A DNA stretch of 64,000 nt from NCBI GenBank assembly GCA_937136055.1, contig CAKZOD010000102.1, positions 1 to 64,000 on the forward strand. Reading direction: 5' to 3'. A program made the position numbers and the translations under genes. The notes under the pieces are model-generated. The model saw nothing but the letters and a program-made list of their open reading frames with translations. It did no database searches and was not told where the DNA came from. Each line of letters opens with the position of its first letter. Position 1 is the first letter of the stretch. The DNA is from an uncultured Oceanospirillaceae bacterium. GTDB taxonomy: Bacteria > Pseudomonadota > Gammaproteobacteria > Pseudomonadales > Balneatricaceae. This document shows positions 26,129 through 35,892 of the stretch, piece by piece.

Positions 26129-27838
26129 TTGCAAACTACTAAGCCTCTCGTTGGATTAGCACGAAGATTAGTGAAAGATGGCTATTTTTCTGCTCAAGTC
26201 GCCCATAGTGCACTTGAAAAAGCCCAATCTCTTCAAAAACCCTTTATCTCACACATTATCGCTGAAGAGCTCATTAGTAACTACAATGCTGCTTATGCCG
26301 CATCCGATGAATTTGGCTTACCTCTCTTTGATTTAGACGTTTACGAGCCCGAAAATATCCCCGAAGGCTTGATCGATGAAAAGCTTATTTTAAAGCACCG
26401 CGCTTTACCTATAATGAAGCGCAACAAGAAAATATTTATTGCTCTTGCTGATCCCACCAATGTGAGCGCCTTGGATGACTTTAAATTCCACACTGGTCTT
26501 AGCGTTGAAGCTATCATCGTCGAAGAAGATAAGTTAAAACTGACGATTGATAATTTTCTTGAGAACCAAGACACTGGTTTAGATGATCTTGAAGACGATA
26601 GTTTAGATAATTTAGAACTTGAAGACACTGAGCAACAAGAAGAACCTGAGTCAGGTGAAGACGCCGCAAAAGAAGCACCTATTGTCCGCTTTGTTAATAA
26701 GGTTTTACTTGATTGTATTCGCAAAGGCGCTTCCGATATTCATTTCGAACCTTATGAAAAAAGCTACCGTGTTAGATCTCGAATTGACGGTATATTACAA
26801 GAAGTTGCCAAACCGCCACCATCTCTAGCAACACGCCTTTCTGCACGTTTAAAAGTCATGTCCAAAATGGACATCTCTGAAAGAAGAATTCCTCAAGATG
26901 GCCGCATCAAAATGCGATTATCACAGTCTAGATCAATTGACTTTCGTGTTAACTCTCTTCCTACTTTGTGGGGCGAAAAAATCGTACTGCGTATATTAGA
27001 CTCAAGCAGCGCTAAAATAGGTGTTGAGGTGCTCGGGTTTGATGATGAGCAAAAGGCTCTTTTCTTAAAAACCCTAGAAAAGCCCCAAGGCATGATTTTA
27101 GTCACAGGCCCAACTGGTAGCGGTAAAACGGTCTCCCTTTATACAGGCCTTAATATCCTCAATACCGAAGAGCGCAATATTTCTACCGCCGAAGACCCGG
27201 TTGAAATAAACTTAGAAGGCATCAACCAAGTTCATGTAAACCCAAAAGTAGGTTTAACCTTTGCTGAAGCACTACGCTCATTCCTGCGTCAAGACCCTGA
27301 TGTAGTAATGGTTGGTGAGATTCGCGACTTGGAAACTGCTGAAATTTCAATTAAGGCTGCTCAAACTGGGCACATGGTACTCTCCACCTTACATACCAAC
27401 AGCTCAGCTGAAACCTTAACTCGCCTACGCAACATGGGCGTTGAAGCGTTTAACGTAGCTACAGCCGTATCGTTAATTATAGCCCAGCGCTTGGCAAGAA
27501 GACTCTGTGAGGAGTGTAAAGTCAGCTACACCATTCCTGATAAAGCTTTACTAGAAGCTGGTTTTGAAATGGAAGAGATCCATAGTTTAAAACTTTTTGA
27601 GTCAAATCCTGTGGGTTGCAACCAGTGCAACAAAGGCTACAAAGGACGAGTCGGTATTTATGAGCTATTATCAATGTCTGAAGAAATTTCAGACTGCATT
27701 ATGAATAATGGCACATCACTAGACATCCTTGAAATTGCAGTTAGGCAAGGGTTTAAGCCTCTTAAGCGCTCAGGACTAGATAAAGTAGCATTAGGCATCA
27801 CATCCTTGGAAGAATTAAATAGAGTCATCACCATTTAG
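26129..27838 (+). CDS. pilB: type IV pilus extension ATPase PilB
   Basis: A 569-residue hexameric AAA ATPase that drives pilus extension. It has an N-terminal regulatory domain, an acidic linker (about residues 148-178), Walker A GPTGSGKT (327-334), a Walker B region VVMVGEIRD and a tetracysteine zinc site (Cys 460, 463, 497, 500). The start is TTG, supported by AAGGAG (26115-26120) eight bases upstream; no better ATG exists. It heads the pilB-pilC-pilD-coaE-yacG run. Confidence 0.95.
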   Translation: MQTTKPLVGLARRLVKDGYFSAQVAHSALEKAQSLQKPFISHIIAEELISNYNAAYAASDEFGLPLFDLDVYEPENIPEGLIDEKLILKHRALPIMKRNKKIFIALADPTNVSALDDFKFHTGLSVEAIIVEEDKLKLTIDNFLENQDTGLDDLEDDSLDNLELEDTEQQEEPESGEDAAKEAPIVRFVNKVLLDCIRKGASDIHFEPYEKSYRVRSRIDGILQEVAKPPPSLATRLSARLKVMSKMDISERRIPQDGRIKMRLSQSRSIDFRVNSLPTLWGEKIVLRILDSSSAKIGVEVLGFDDEQKALFLKTLEKPQGMILVTGPTGSGKTVSLYTGLNILNTEERNISTAEDPVEINLEGINQVHVNPKVGLTFAEALRSFLRQDPDVVMVGEIRDLETAEISIKAAQTGHMVLSTLHTNSSAETLTRLRNMGVEAFNVATAVSLIIAQRLARRLCEECKVSYTIPDKALLEAGFEMEEIHSLKLFESNPVGCNQCNKGYKGRVGIYELLSMSEEISDCIMNNGTSLDILEIAVRQGFKPLKRSGLDKVALGITSLEELNRVITI

Positions 27839-27846
27839 GTATAAAA

Positions 27847-29070
27847 ATGGCAACTAAAGAAAAACCGTCTTTCACCTTTCTATGGTCTGGTTTAGATAAA
27901 AGCGGTAACCATAGCAAAGGGAAAATTGAGGCACAAAACGCAGCAGAAGCCAAAGCCTTACTTAGAAGACAAGGTGTAGCACCTCGAAAGGTCACAAAGC
28001 AATCCAACTTTAGTTTATTTAGTGCGCGCAGCAAACCCATCAAACCGGTTGATATCGCTTTCTTTACGCGACAAGTTGCCACTATGCTTAAAGCCGGTGT
28101 TCCTCTTATTCAAGGTTTGGAAATAGTTGCCACGGGTGTTGAAAAAGACGCCCTAAAAAAACTTATCCTCGATATTAGAGACTCAGTTAATAGCGGGCAG
28201 GACCTTTCTAGTTCTATGGCCGCGCACCCACGCCTCTTTGATGACCTTTACTGCTCCTTAGTCGCAGCAGGCGAGCAATCGGGCTCTCTTGAAACTATGC
28301 TTGATCGCATTGCGACTTATAAAGAGAAGCTTGAATCACTCAAAGCAAAAATCAAAAAAGCACTAACCTATCCAACTGCTGTTTTGGCGGTCGGGCTAAT
28401 CGTTTCTGTCATCTTGTTATTAAAAGTAGTCCCTCAATTTGAGGCCATTTTTAGCAATTTTGGTGCTGATTTACCCGCTTTTACACTACTTATTCTAAGT
28501 ATGTCTGCATTTGTACAAGATTACTGGTGGATGATGGGGCTCGGTATCATTCTCTTTATATACGGCTTCATTACATTTAAACGGCGCTCAGTAAAGTTTG
28601 CCAATCAAATTGATATCTGGATACTAAAAATCCCTGTTCTCGGTGAGATATTAAGAAAAGCGATTATCGCCCGTTTTGCACGCACCCTTTCAACGACATT
28701 TGCAGCCGGTGTTCCTTTAGTAGAAGCATTAGAGTCAGCTGCCGGCGCATCAGGCAATGTTATTTACCGCGATGCTATTTTGCAGATACGTAACGCTGTA
28801 TCCACTGGGCAAACTTTACAGAACTCAATGTCAATGACAGGTGTTTTTCCCAACATGGTTGTGCAGATGATATCCATTGGTGAAGAAGCAGGTTCTTTAG
28901 ATACTATGCTAGATAAAGTCGCGAGCTTTTATGAAGAAGAAGTTGATAACGCCGTTGATAATATGTCTGCCTTGATGGAACCTTTTATTATGGTAGTGCT
29001 TGGTACTATTGTCGGAGGCCTAGTTGTTGCTATGTACCTGCCAATCTTTAAACTTGGTGCGGTTGTCTAA
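27847..29070 (+). CDS. pilC: type IV pilus inner-membrane platform protein PilC
   Basis: The 407-residue platform protein consists of two repeated T2SF-type domains. The first is around residues 75-195 (FFTRQVATMLKAGVPLIQGL), the second around 275-400 (FARTLSTTFAAGVPLVEAL), with three membrane helices. It couples the PilB/PilT motors to pilus assembly. It starts eight bases after the pilB stop, so the two are cotranscribed. Confidence 0.95.
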   Translation: MATKEKPSFTFLWSGLDKSGNHSKGKIEAQNAAEAKALLRRQGVAPRKVTKQSNFSLFSARSKPIKPVDIAFFTRQVATMLKAGVPLIQGLEIVATGVEKDALKKLILDIRDSVNSGQDLSSSMAAHPRLFDDLYCSLVAAGEQSGSLETMLDRIATYKEKLESLKAKIKKALTYPTAVLAVGLIVSVILLLKVVPQFEAIFSNFGADLPAFTLLILSMSAFVQDYWWMMGLGIILFIYGFITFKRRSVKFANQIDIWILKIPVLGEILRKAIIARFARTLSTTFAAGVPLVEALESAAGASGNVIYRDAILQIRNAVSTGQTLQNSMSMTGVFPNMVVQMISIGEEAGSLDTMLDKVASFYEEEVDNAVDNMSALMEPFIMVVLGTIVGGLVVAMYLPIFKLGAVV

Positions 29071-29123
29071 ATTATAAACCAGCTAAATAAACGCAAGTTC
29101 AGTAATCGAAATTCAGCTTAACT

Positions 29124-29150
29124 AAACCGAGCAAACCGAGCAAACCGACA
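29124..29150 (+). repeat. three 9-bp tandem repeats before pilD
   Basis: AAACCGAGC occurs twice in tandem, then AAACCGACA, in the 94-base gap between pilC and pilD. It is probably simple slippage; no function is visible. Confidence 0.6.
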
Positions 29151-29164
29151 AAGAATAAACCACT

Positions 29165-30019
29165 ATGCAATTATATTTAGATTACTTCTCTCAGCATTTA
29201 TTTCCAGCCAGCATAATCATCATGATATTTTCATTGATGATTGGCAGCTTCCTCAATGTTGTTATCCACCGACTCCCGATAATGATGCAGCGCGAATGGG
29301 ACTCTGAAATAACAGGCACTGAGCCTGCTGATCACTATAATTTAATGACCCCACACTCCTCATGCCCGAGCTGTTCATCTGCTATAAAGTGGTACCACAA
29401 TATCCCATTAATCAGCTACCTATTCATTCTTCGAGGCAAATGCGCGAACTGCCACACCTTGATTTCACAGCGCTACCCCCTAGTCGAATTTCTAACAGCA
29501 ATCATTAGCGTACCGATTGTTTATAGCTATGGGGTCAATGAGATCACCCTTTTCGCATTAATTTTTAGCTGGGTATTGATTGCATTAACTTTTATCGACT
29601 TAGATCATTTTTTACTCCCCGATAAACTGACGCTACCGCTACTTTGGCTTGGCTTATTACTCAATGTAAACAACACTTTTACTTCCCTTGAATCCGCTGT
29701 ATATGGCGCAGCCGCAGGCTATCTATCTTTGTGGAGCATTTATTGGCTTTTTAAGCTTGTCACCGGAAAAGAGGGTATGGGTTACGGTGACTTCAAATTA
29801 CTCGCTGCTCTAGGCGCTTGGATGGGTATTTCTGCTCTGCCTCTTATTATTCTGCTAAGCTCTGTCAGCGGCATTTTAATTGCACTAATCCTAGCCGTTG
29901 TGCACAAAAAACCTTTAGATAAACCGATTCCATTTGGGCCCTATTTAACAATAGCCGGCTTTTTTAGCCTTTTGTATGGCGAGCAGATTACACAACTATA
30001 TTTAGCAGCCATACTATGA
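29165..30019 (+). CDS. pilD: prepilin peptidase / N-methyltransferase
   Basis: A 284-residue polytopic aspartic protease that removes prepilin leaders and methylates the new N terminus. The cytoplasmic tetracysteine loop (SSCPSCSSAIKW and GKCANCH) is intact. The two catalytic aspartates are in FIDLDHFLLPD and GYGDFKLLAALGAW. It acts on PilA and the minor pilins. The last four bases overlap the start of coaE. Confidence 0.95.
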   Translation: MQLYLDYFSQHLFPASIIIMIFSLMIGSFLNVVIHRLPIMMQREWDSEITGTEPADHYNLMTPHSSCPSCSSAIKWYHNIPLISYLFILRGKCANCHTLISQRYPLVEFLTAIISVPIVYSYGVNEITLFALIFSWVLIALTFIDLDHFLLPDKLTLPLLWLGLLLNVNNTFTSLESAVYGAAAGYLSLWSIYWLFKLVTGKEGMGYGDFKLLAALGAWMGISALPLIILLSSVSGILIALILAVVHKKPLDKPIPFGPYLTIAGFFSLLYGEQITQLYLAAIL

Positions 30020-30636
30020 AAAACAACATAATAGGCCTTACCGGAGGCATTGGCTGCGGGAAAAGCACTGTCACTGAGCACCTTGCCAAATTCGGCGTTC
30101 CCATTATTGATGCCGATATTATTGCCCGTGAAGTTGTTGAGCCAGGCACTGATGCTTTACTCAAAATCCAAAACCATTTCGGTACTCATGTACTGCATCA
30201 TAATGGATCATTAAATAGAGCAGCATTACGACAAATCATATTCAACGATAAGTCGCAAAAAGACTGGCTTGAAGCTCTACTTCACCCCGTTATAAGAACT
30301 GAGATTCGTACCCAGCTTAAAAAGGCCAGCAACACTTATTCGTATGCCATTCTCAGCTCGCCCTTACTCCTTGAAACAGATCAATCGGAACTTGTATCTC
30401 AAGTCATAATTATCGATATTGATAGGGAAAGCCAATTAGAGCGCGCCTCCAAAAGAGACAACAATACAAAAGCACAAATTGAGCGTATCATTGACAGCCA
30501 AATAGATAGAGAAAGTCGACGAAAACAGGCAGATTACATTATCGATAATTGCGGGAGTTTAAAACAACTCTACCTAAATATTGATGCACTACACAAAAAG
30601 CTAAGTGATAAATACTCACTAACAAGCACAACATAA
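30016..30636 (+). CDS. coaE: dephospho-CoA kinase
   Basis: A 206-residue P-loop kinase catalysing the last step of coenzyme A synthesis, ATP-dependent phosphorylation of dephospho-CoA. Walker A GGIGCGKST is near residue 10, DADIIAREVVEPG forms the substrate site, and the lid region contains RDNNTKAQIERIIDSQ. It overlaps pilD by four bases and is followed 17 bases later by yacG, the usual pseudomonad order. Confidence 0.95.
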   Translation: MKNNIIGLTGGIGCGKSTVTEHLAKFGVPIIDADIIAREVVEPGTDALLKIQNHFGTHVLHHNGSLNRAALRQIIFNDKSQKDWLEALLHPVIRTEIRTQLKKASNTYSYAILSSPLLLETDQSELVSQVIIIDIDRESQLERASKRDNNTKAQIERIIDSQIDRESRRKQADYIIDNCGSLKQLYLNIDALHKKLSDKYSLTSTT

Positions 30637-30653
30637 TTCGCCAGAGAAAAGAC

Positions 30654-30875
30654 ATGAGTGATAAAAAAATCCCTTGCCCACAATGCACCAAGGCACTTAT
30701 TTGGAGCACAGAAAACCCTTTCAGACCATTTTGTAGTGAACGCTGCAAATTACTAGACTTAGGCGCCTGGGCGAACGAAAGCTACCAAATCCCCGCTCAA
30801 ATAAACCAAGATGAAGATGATTTCAGCTCTTCAATGGTGCCTATGGAAAACTGGAAATCACCGACAATACATTGA
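30654..30875 (+). CDS. yacG: YacG zinc-binding DNA gyrase inhibitor
   Basis: The 73-residue protein has the YacG zinc finger: CPQC near residues 8-11 and CSERC near 29-33, followed by KLLDLGAWANESYQIP and an acidic tail. In E. coli YacG binds GyrB and blocks DNA binding by gyrase. It ends the pilB-coaE operon, just before a strong bidirectional terminator. Confidence 0.93.
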   Translation: MSDKKIPCPQCTKALIWSTENPFRPFCSERCKLLDLGAWANESYQIPAQINQDEDDFSSSMVPMENWKSPTIH

Positions 30876-30940
30876 TACTTTAAACGCCAAGATAACACCT
30901 AAATGCCTAAAACATTTGTGATGTGCTTGAGCCGGATATA

Positions 30941-30974
30941 AATAAAAAGCAGTGATCAACTACTGCTTTTTATT
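30941..30974. terminator. strong bidirectional terminator, yacG / mutT
   Basis: A perfect 13-bp stem, AATAAAAAGCAGT (30941-30953) with ACTGCTTTTTATT (30962-30974), has an 8-base loop that contains the start of the mutT stop codon. The A-run and T-run make it a terminator in both directions. Confidence 0.92.
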
Positions 30975-31370
30975 CTCTGAGAGCCAAACTAGTATTTGCT
31001 CAACAATTTCTGCATTTGCCGCAGGGAAATCCAATTGCTGAATCTCATCACTGTTGGCCCACATTGTTAGCTGCCCCTCTTTCCCCCATGGCCTGCCTGA
31101 GTAATCAGAAACAATAAAAACATTCAGTATAACCGATTTATCTGGATACTGATGAGAGATTTGTAAAAAACTTTCGGCATCATTCACCTCAATGCCAAGC
31201 TCTTCAAATAGCTCTCGTTTCAATGCCTGTAAAGCGGACTCATCTTGTTCAAGTTTTCCACCTGGGAGCTCCCATTTGCCACCTTGGTGAACACCTTGCG
31301 GGCGCTTTGCTAAAAAAATATGCTGCTGTTCATTCAATATAACAGCAGCGGCCACTTTAACTTGTTTCAC
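30960..31370 (-). CDS. mutT: 8-oxo-dGTP diphosphatase MutT
   Basis: A 136-residue Nudix hydrolase that removes 8-oxo-dGTP from the nucleotide pool and so prevents A:T to C:G transversions. The Nudix box begins with the Gly of LEQ-flanking GGK and runs to RELFEELGI, complete with the metal-binding REXXEE core. KWELPGGK precedes it. It follows argJ on the same strand, as in pseudomonads, where it is sometimes fused to a ThiE-like domain; that domain is absent here. Confidence 0.9.
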   Translation of the reverse strand: MKQVKVAAAVILNEQQHIFLAKRPQGVHQGGKWELPGGKLEQDESALQALKRELFEELGIEVNDAESFLQISHQYPDKSVILNVFIVSDYSGRPWGKEGQLTMWANSDEIQQLDFPAANAEIVEQILVWLSENKKQ

Positions 31371-31441
31371 AATTATCTGCAGCTTTCTTAGAGCCGCTTT
31401 CTTAGCGTTGAATTGAACTCTTTATTCGTTACTTATTATTC

Positions 31442-32671
31442 TTAACTACGATAGTCTGCGTTAATAGAGACGTAGTCATAAGACAAGTCCGTGGTCCAAA
31501 CGGTATCTTCAACAGCCCCACGGTTCAAGCAAATACGAATCAAGATCTCTTCTTTTTTCATCACTGCGCTGCCTGCTTCTTCCGTATAATTTACAGCACG
31601 CCCGCCATTTTCAACAATACACACATCACCTAGGTAAATTTGTAGTGCATCAACATTCAAGTTTTCAACACCTGAGCGCCCGACAGCGGCTAAAATTCTA
31701 CCCCAGTTTGCATCACTTGCGAACAATGCCGTTTTAACCAAAGGTGAATGCGCAACGGTATAAGCAACTTGTAACGCCTCTTCAGTGCTATTAGCGCCTT
31801 CACAAACTACTTGGACAAGTTTCGTTGCACCTTCCCCGTCCCTTACAATTTGCAGCGCTATCTCAAGCATCAAAGTTTCAAGGTGAGTGACAAACAGATT
31901 AAGTAGCTCTGGGTTTTGCTCTGAAACTTGCACGCCAGATTTACCCGTGGCTATCAGCATACAGGCATCATTTGTGGATGTATCGCCATCAACGGTAATA
32001 CGATTGAAACTTTTATTACTCGCATTAGAGAGCAAAGTTTGCAATAAATCAGGGGAAATTTCAGCATCACAAGCCACATAGCCTAACATCGTAGCCATGT
32101 TTGGTTTGATCATACCTGAACCTTTTGAGATACCCGTCATGGTAATTGTTTTACCCTGATATTCAAAAGCAATACTATGACCCTTAATACGCGTATCTGT
32201 GGTCAAGATACCACGCGCTGCATTTTCCCAGTTATCAGCTTCTAATGAGCCAATCGCTGTGTCTAATACACTTATAATTTTATCCGTTGGTAATAGTTCA
32301 CCAATCACACCTGTAGAGAAAGGCAATACTTGTGATGCACGTGCGTCTACTTTTTTTGCCAACTGCTCGCAGCATAGCTCACCATCAAGCATCCCTTGCT
32401 GACCAGTACCGGCATTAGCATTACCGGTGTTAACTAATAAATAACGTGCTCTACCTTGATTTTCAGCTACTGCTAAATGTTTTTTAGCAATATGCACAGG
32501 TGCTGCGCAAAAAGCATTCTTTGTAAAGACACCAGCAACACTTGCCTGTGAGTCTATTTCAAATACCACAACATCGGGGCGTTCTGTCTGTTTAATTCCT
32601 GCATTCGCCACACCAATGCGTACACCTTGAACTACCTGTAAAGGGGTTATCTTTGAGCTACCTACTGCCAT
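31442..32671 (-). CDS. argJ: bifunctional ornithine acetyltransferase / N-acetylglutamate synthase
   Basis: The 409-residue self-cleaving enzyme transfers acetyl from N-acetylornithine to glutamate in the cyclic arginine pathway. The autocleavage site is KPNMATMLGY, where Thr becomes the N-terminal nucleophile of the beta chain. GVFTKNAFCAAPV, NTGNANAGTG, STNDAC and the C-terminal SYDYVSINADYRS also match. ATG at 32671 is chosen over an in-frame GTG three codons upstream because AGGTGTGG is well spaced from it. Confidence 0.95.
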   Translation of the reverse strand: MAVGSSKITPLQVVQGVRIGVANAGIKQTERPDVVVFEIDSQASVAGVFTKNAFCAAPVHIAKKHLAVAENQGRARYLLVNTGNANAGTGQQGMLDGELCCEQLAKKVDARASQVLPFSTGVIGELLPTDKIISVLDTAIGSLEADNWENAARGILTTDTRIKGHSIAFEYQGKTITMTGISKGSGMIKPNMATMLGYVACDAEISPDLLQTLLSNASNKSFNRITVDGDTSTNDACMLIATGKSGVQVSEQNPELLNLFVTHLETLMLEIALQIVRDGEGATKLVQVVCEGANSTEEALQVAYTVAHSPLVKTALFASDANWGRILAAVGRSGVENLNVDALQIYLGDVCIVENGGRAVNYTEEAGSAVMKKEEILIRICLNRGAVEDTVWTTDLSYDYVSINADYRS

Positions 32672-32746
32672 TATCCACACCTAATATTTATTTTAGCCAT
32701 AAACGACAAAACGCACCCTAGTTGACTGACTAAAAGATGCGTTTGA

Positions 32747-32772
32747 TATGATGCTTGTTAAAAAGCACCATC
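32747..32772 (-). terminator. weak hairpin after secA
   Basis: TATGATGCTT (32747-32756) pairs imperfectly with AAGCACCATC (32763-32772) just downstream of the secA stop. Two of ten pairs are weak or mismatched and no T-run follows, so it is only a possible terminator. Confidence 0.3.
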
Positions 32773-32798
32773 AGTTAATTTAGAAGATAATACTTAAT

Positions 32799-35528
32799 TT
32801 AATTCAATTTACCGTGACACTGCTTATACTTTTTACCAGAACCGCAAGGACAAGGAGAGTTGCGTCCTACTTTTTCACCCTCTCTTACGAAAGGCGCCGC
32901 CTCTTCTGTACTAGTGATTGCTGATTCAGCATCATCACTCGCTGATGCCGACTCATGCTCAAAAGTCATCTGTTGCTCTTGCAATTTTTGACGGCGCTGT
33001 TCTTCTTGCTCAGCAAAATCCTCAGGCATCTGAATCTGTACATGTGACAAAACCTTAATCACATCACGCTTAATGTTGCCCAATAAATGCTGGAACAGCT
33101 CAAATGATTCACGCTTATATTCCTGCTTAGGATTCTTTTGCGCATAGCCACGTAAATGAATACCTTGGCGAAGGTTATCCATAGTCTGTAGATGTTCTTT
33201 CCAAAGAGTATCTAGTACCTGCAACATCACTTGTTTTTCAAATGTGCGCATGCCTTCAGTCCCCACCATTTCTTCTTTCGCTTGGTAAGCACCTTTTATT
33301 TCTTCTTGAATTTTTTCTAATAGCGTCTCTTCATGTAAGCTATTATCAGCTTCAAGCCATTGTTTGATAGGCAAGTTAAGACCGTACTCTGCTTCAATCG
33401 CCTTTTCTAAACCTTCAATATCCCACTGCTCTTCGATACTCTGAGGGACGATGTGATTAGCCATTGTATCGCCCACAACTTCTTCTCTGATAAGATCAAT
33501 TGTATTGGAGATATCGCTCGACGCCATCACTTCATTTCGCTGTGTATAAATGACATTACGCTGATCATTTGCTACATCATCATATTCCAATAGTGATTTA
33601 CGAATATCAAAGTTACGACCTTCTACTTTACGCTGCGCTTTTTCAATGGCATTGCTCACCATCTTGTGTTCAATTGCTTCACCGCGCTCCATACCTAAAG
33701 AACGCATAAAAGAGCGCATTCTGTCTGAGGCGAAAATGCGCATCAAATCATCTTCTAAAGAGAGGAAGAAGCGTGAAGACCCAGGGTCACCTTGACGTCC
33801 AGCACGACCACGAAGTTGGTTATCAATACGGCGAGATTCATGTCTCTCTGTACCAATGATATGCAAACCACCTGATGCTAACACTGCATCTTGGCGCTCT
33901 TTCCATGCAGCAGTAATTGCTTCATGCTCTGACTCATCCGCATCATCAAGCTCTGCTTGTAAGCGACCGCCAAGTACAATATCCGTACCACGACCTGCCA
34001 TGTTTGTCGCAATAGTCACCGCACCAGGGCGCCCTGCTTCTACGATAATGTTTGCTTCCTTACCGTGATGCTTTGCGTTCAAAACATTGTGGGTGATTTT
34101 TTCTTTCACTAATAATTGAGAAATAAGCTCAGAAGATTCAACTGAAGCAGTACCTACCAATACAGGCTGGCCTTTTTCTTGAGTCTTTCTAATTTCTTCA
34201 ATGATTGCTTGATACTTCTCTTCCATCGTCATGAAGATCAAGTCATTACCATCGATACGTGATACTTCTCTATTGGTTGGAATAACAACAACCGTTAAAC
34301 CATAAATTTGCTGTAATTCAAACGCTTCTGTATCCGCAGTACCTGTCATACCTGACAAGTTTTCGTACAGTCTGAAATAGTTTTGAAATGTCGTTGAGGC
34401 AAGGGTTTGGCTCTCAAGTTGAATTTCGACACCTTCTTTGGCCTCAATCGCCTGATGCAAACCTTCAGACCAACGACGTCCCGGCATGATACGACCTGTG
34501 TGCTCATCAACGATCACTACTTCATTGTTTTGAACAATATAGTCTTTGTCGCGCTGGAATAAATTATGAGCACGTAAGCTTGCCAACACATGGTGTAGTA
34601 AGTTTAGATTTTGAGGCGCATATAAACTCTCACCTTCTTTCAAGAAACCTTCATTGACTAGCAAGCTTTCTACAATCTCATGACCTGCTTCCGTTAAATC
34701 AACAGTACGGTTTTTCTCATCAACAACAAAATGCTCATCAACCACTTGCTCAGTGTCTTTAATGTCAATCTCGCCTTCAAACTGAGTTAGTGTCGGCACT
34801 AACTTATTTATGCCGGCGTACATCTTCGAGCTATCTTCAGCAGGGCCTGAAATAATGAGCGGTGTTCTCGCTTCATCGATAAGAATCGAATCGACTTCAT
34901 CAATGACCGCAAAATGAAAGTCGCGCTGTACTTTTTCTTCAATACTAAAGGCCATGTTATCGCGCAGATAATCAAAACCGAACTCATTGTTAGTACCGTA
35001 AGTAATATCTGATTGGTAGGCCGCACGTTTAACTTCTGGGTCTTGTTGTGAAAGTACTACCCCAACCGATAAACCTAATGCTTCATAAAGCGGGCGCATC
35101 CATTCAGCATCACGTGAGGCTAAGTAATCGTTTACCGTTACAACATGAACACCTTTGCCTGCTAGTGCATTTAGATATACCGGTAATGTACCGACTAAGG
35201 TTTTACCTTCACCTGTACGCATCTCAGCTACACTACCTTGGTGCAAGGTGATACCACCGATCATTTGAACATCAAAATGACGCATACCCATTGTTCTAAC
35301 AGAAGCTTCTCTTACCAGTGCAAACGCTTCTACTAGCAATGCATCAACAGTCGTTTCACCGGCTGCTATGCGTGCTTTAAAATCATTGGTTTTTTCTATT
35401 ATCTGCTCATCTGAGAGCGCTTGCATCTGAGCTTCAAGGCCATTAATTTTTGTAACAGTCTTCTGCATCTGCTTCAAAACACGTGCATTTTTACTACCAA
35501 ATACTTTCTTGAAAATTGAAGTCATCAT
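32799..35528 (-). CDS. secA: preprotein translocase ATPase SecA
   Basis: A 909-residue motor of Sec export, full length. Walker A MRTGEGKT lies at 103-110 and the DEAD-type box is VIDEVDSILIDEA. NMAGRGTDIVLGG is helicase motif V and HESRRIDNQLRGRAGRQGDPG is motif VI. The C terminus has the zinc-binding SecB/ribosome tail CPCGSGKKYKQCH. It pushes preproteins through SecYEG. No SecM-type leader is seen upstream; a 364-base gap separates it from lpxC. Confidence 0.97.
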   Translation of the reverse strand: MMTSIFKKVFGSKNARVLKQMQKTVTKINGLEAQMQALSDEQIIEKTNDFKARIAAGETTVDALLVEAFALVREASVRTMGMRHFDVQMIGGITLHQGSVAEMRTGEGKTLVGTLPVYLNALAGKGVHVVTVNDYLASRDAEWMRPLYEALGLSVGVVLSQQDPEVKRAAYQSDITYGTNNEFGFDYLRDNMAFSIEEKVQRDFHFAVIDEVDSILIDEARTPLIISGPAEDSSKMYAGINKLVPTLTQFEGEIDIKDTEQVVDEHFVVDEKNRTVDLTEAGHEIVESLLVNEGFLKEGESLYAPQNLNLLHHVLASLRAHNLFQRDKDYIVQNNEVVIVDEHTGRIMPGRRWSEGLHQAIEAKEGVEIQLESQTLASTTFQNYFRLYENLSGMTGTADTEAFELQQIYGLTVVVIPTNREVSRIDGNDLIFMTMEEKYQAIIEEIRKTQEKGQPVLVGTASVESSELISQLLVKEKITHNVLNAKHHGKEANIIVEAGRPGAVTIATNMAGRGTDIVLGGRLQAELDDADESEHEAITAAWKERQDAVLASGGLHIIGTERHESRRIDNQLRGRAGRQGDPGSSRFFLSLEDDLMRIFASDRMRSFMRSLGMERGEAIEHKMVSNAIEKAQRKVEGRNFDIRKSLLEYDDVANDQRNVIYTQRNEVMASSDISNTIDLIREEVVGDTMANHIVPQSIEEQWDIEGLEKAIEAEYGLNLPIKQWLEADNSLHEETLLEKIQEEIKGAYQAKEEMVGTEGMRTFEKQVMLQVLDTLWKEHLQTMDNLRQGIHLRGYAQKNPKQEYKRESFELFQHLLGNIKRDVIKVLSHVQIQMPEDFAEQEEQRRQKLQEQQMTFEHESASASDDAESAITSTEEAAPFVREGEKVGRNSPCPCGSGKKYKQCHGKLN

Positions 35529-35892
35529 ATTGTAGATATCACCAATAAATTATATTTCAGAGACTAACGGTATCTCTCTAGACTAGCTGTTTAAATTGCT
35601 TCACCGCACATCAATATTGTATTTACAGATCGTTGCTGCAAACTTTATTTTTCAAACAAAAATGAAAGAGAGTGGCGCGAAGTTAACGGCTTTTGTCAGT
35701 CACAAATTACATCATTAAATTGTCGTTATTGTACATTGATGGGGATAGTTTTTAGAAGCTCAAGGGCAAAATAAAAACAAACAAAGATAGTTTAATGATC
35801 TGTTTTAAAACAACTGCACTTTTTTCTCAGCCAATCGCTATATAATTGACCGAGAAACAATTTTTAAATCTTAAAGAGGGAAGAGTTATTGC
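35529..35892. other. intergenic region between lpxC and secA
   Basis: The 364 bases hold no gene. An imperfect 13-bp inverted repeat (35823-35835 with 35845-35857, TTTCTC ends) lies just after lpxC; the flanking base runs do not suit a leftward terminator. The region should contain the secA promoter. No secM-like arrest peptide was found. Confidence 0.4.

Noticed and set aside
26341..26724. 127-residue Ser-rich minus-strand frame inside pilB
   Set aside because: The serine run is the antisense of the acidic linker of PilB; it is not a gene.
29124..29150. Tandem AAACCGAGC repeats as a CRISPR or iteron array
   Set aside because: Only three 9-base units with no spacers and no replication gene.
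32671..32679. Perfect DnaA box TTATCCACA at the argJ start
   Set aside because: A single box overlapping a start codon, with about 0.5 expected by chance in the window and no partner.
35529..35892. secM-type arrest peptide upstream of secA
   Set aside because: No open frame with a signal peptide and an arrest-like C terminus is present in the gap.
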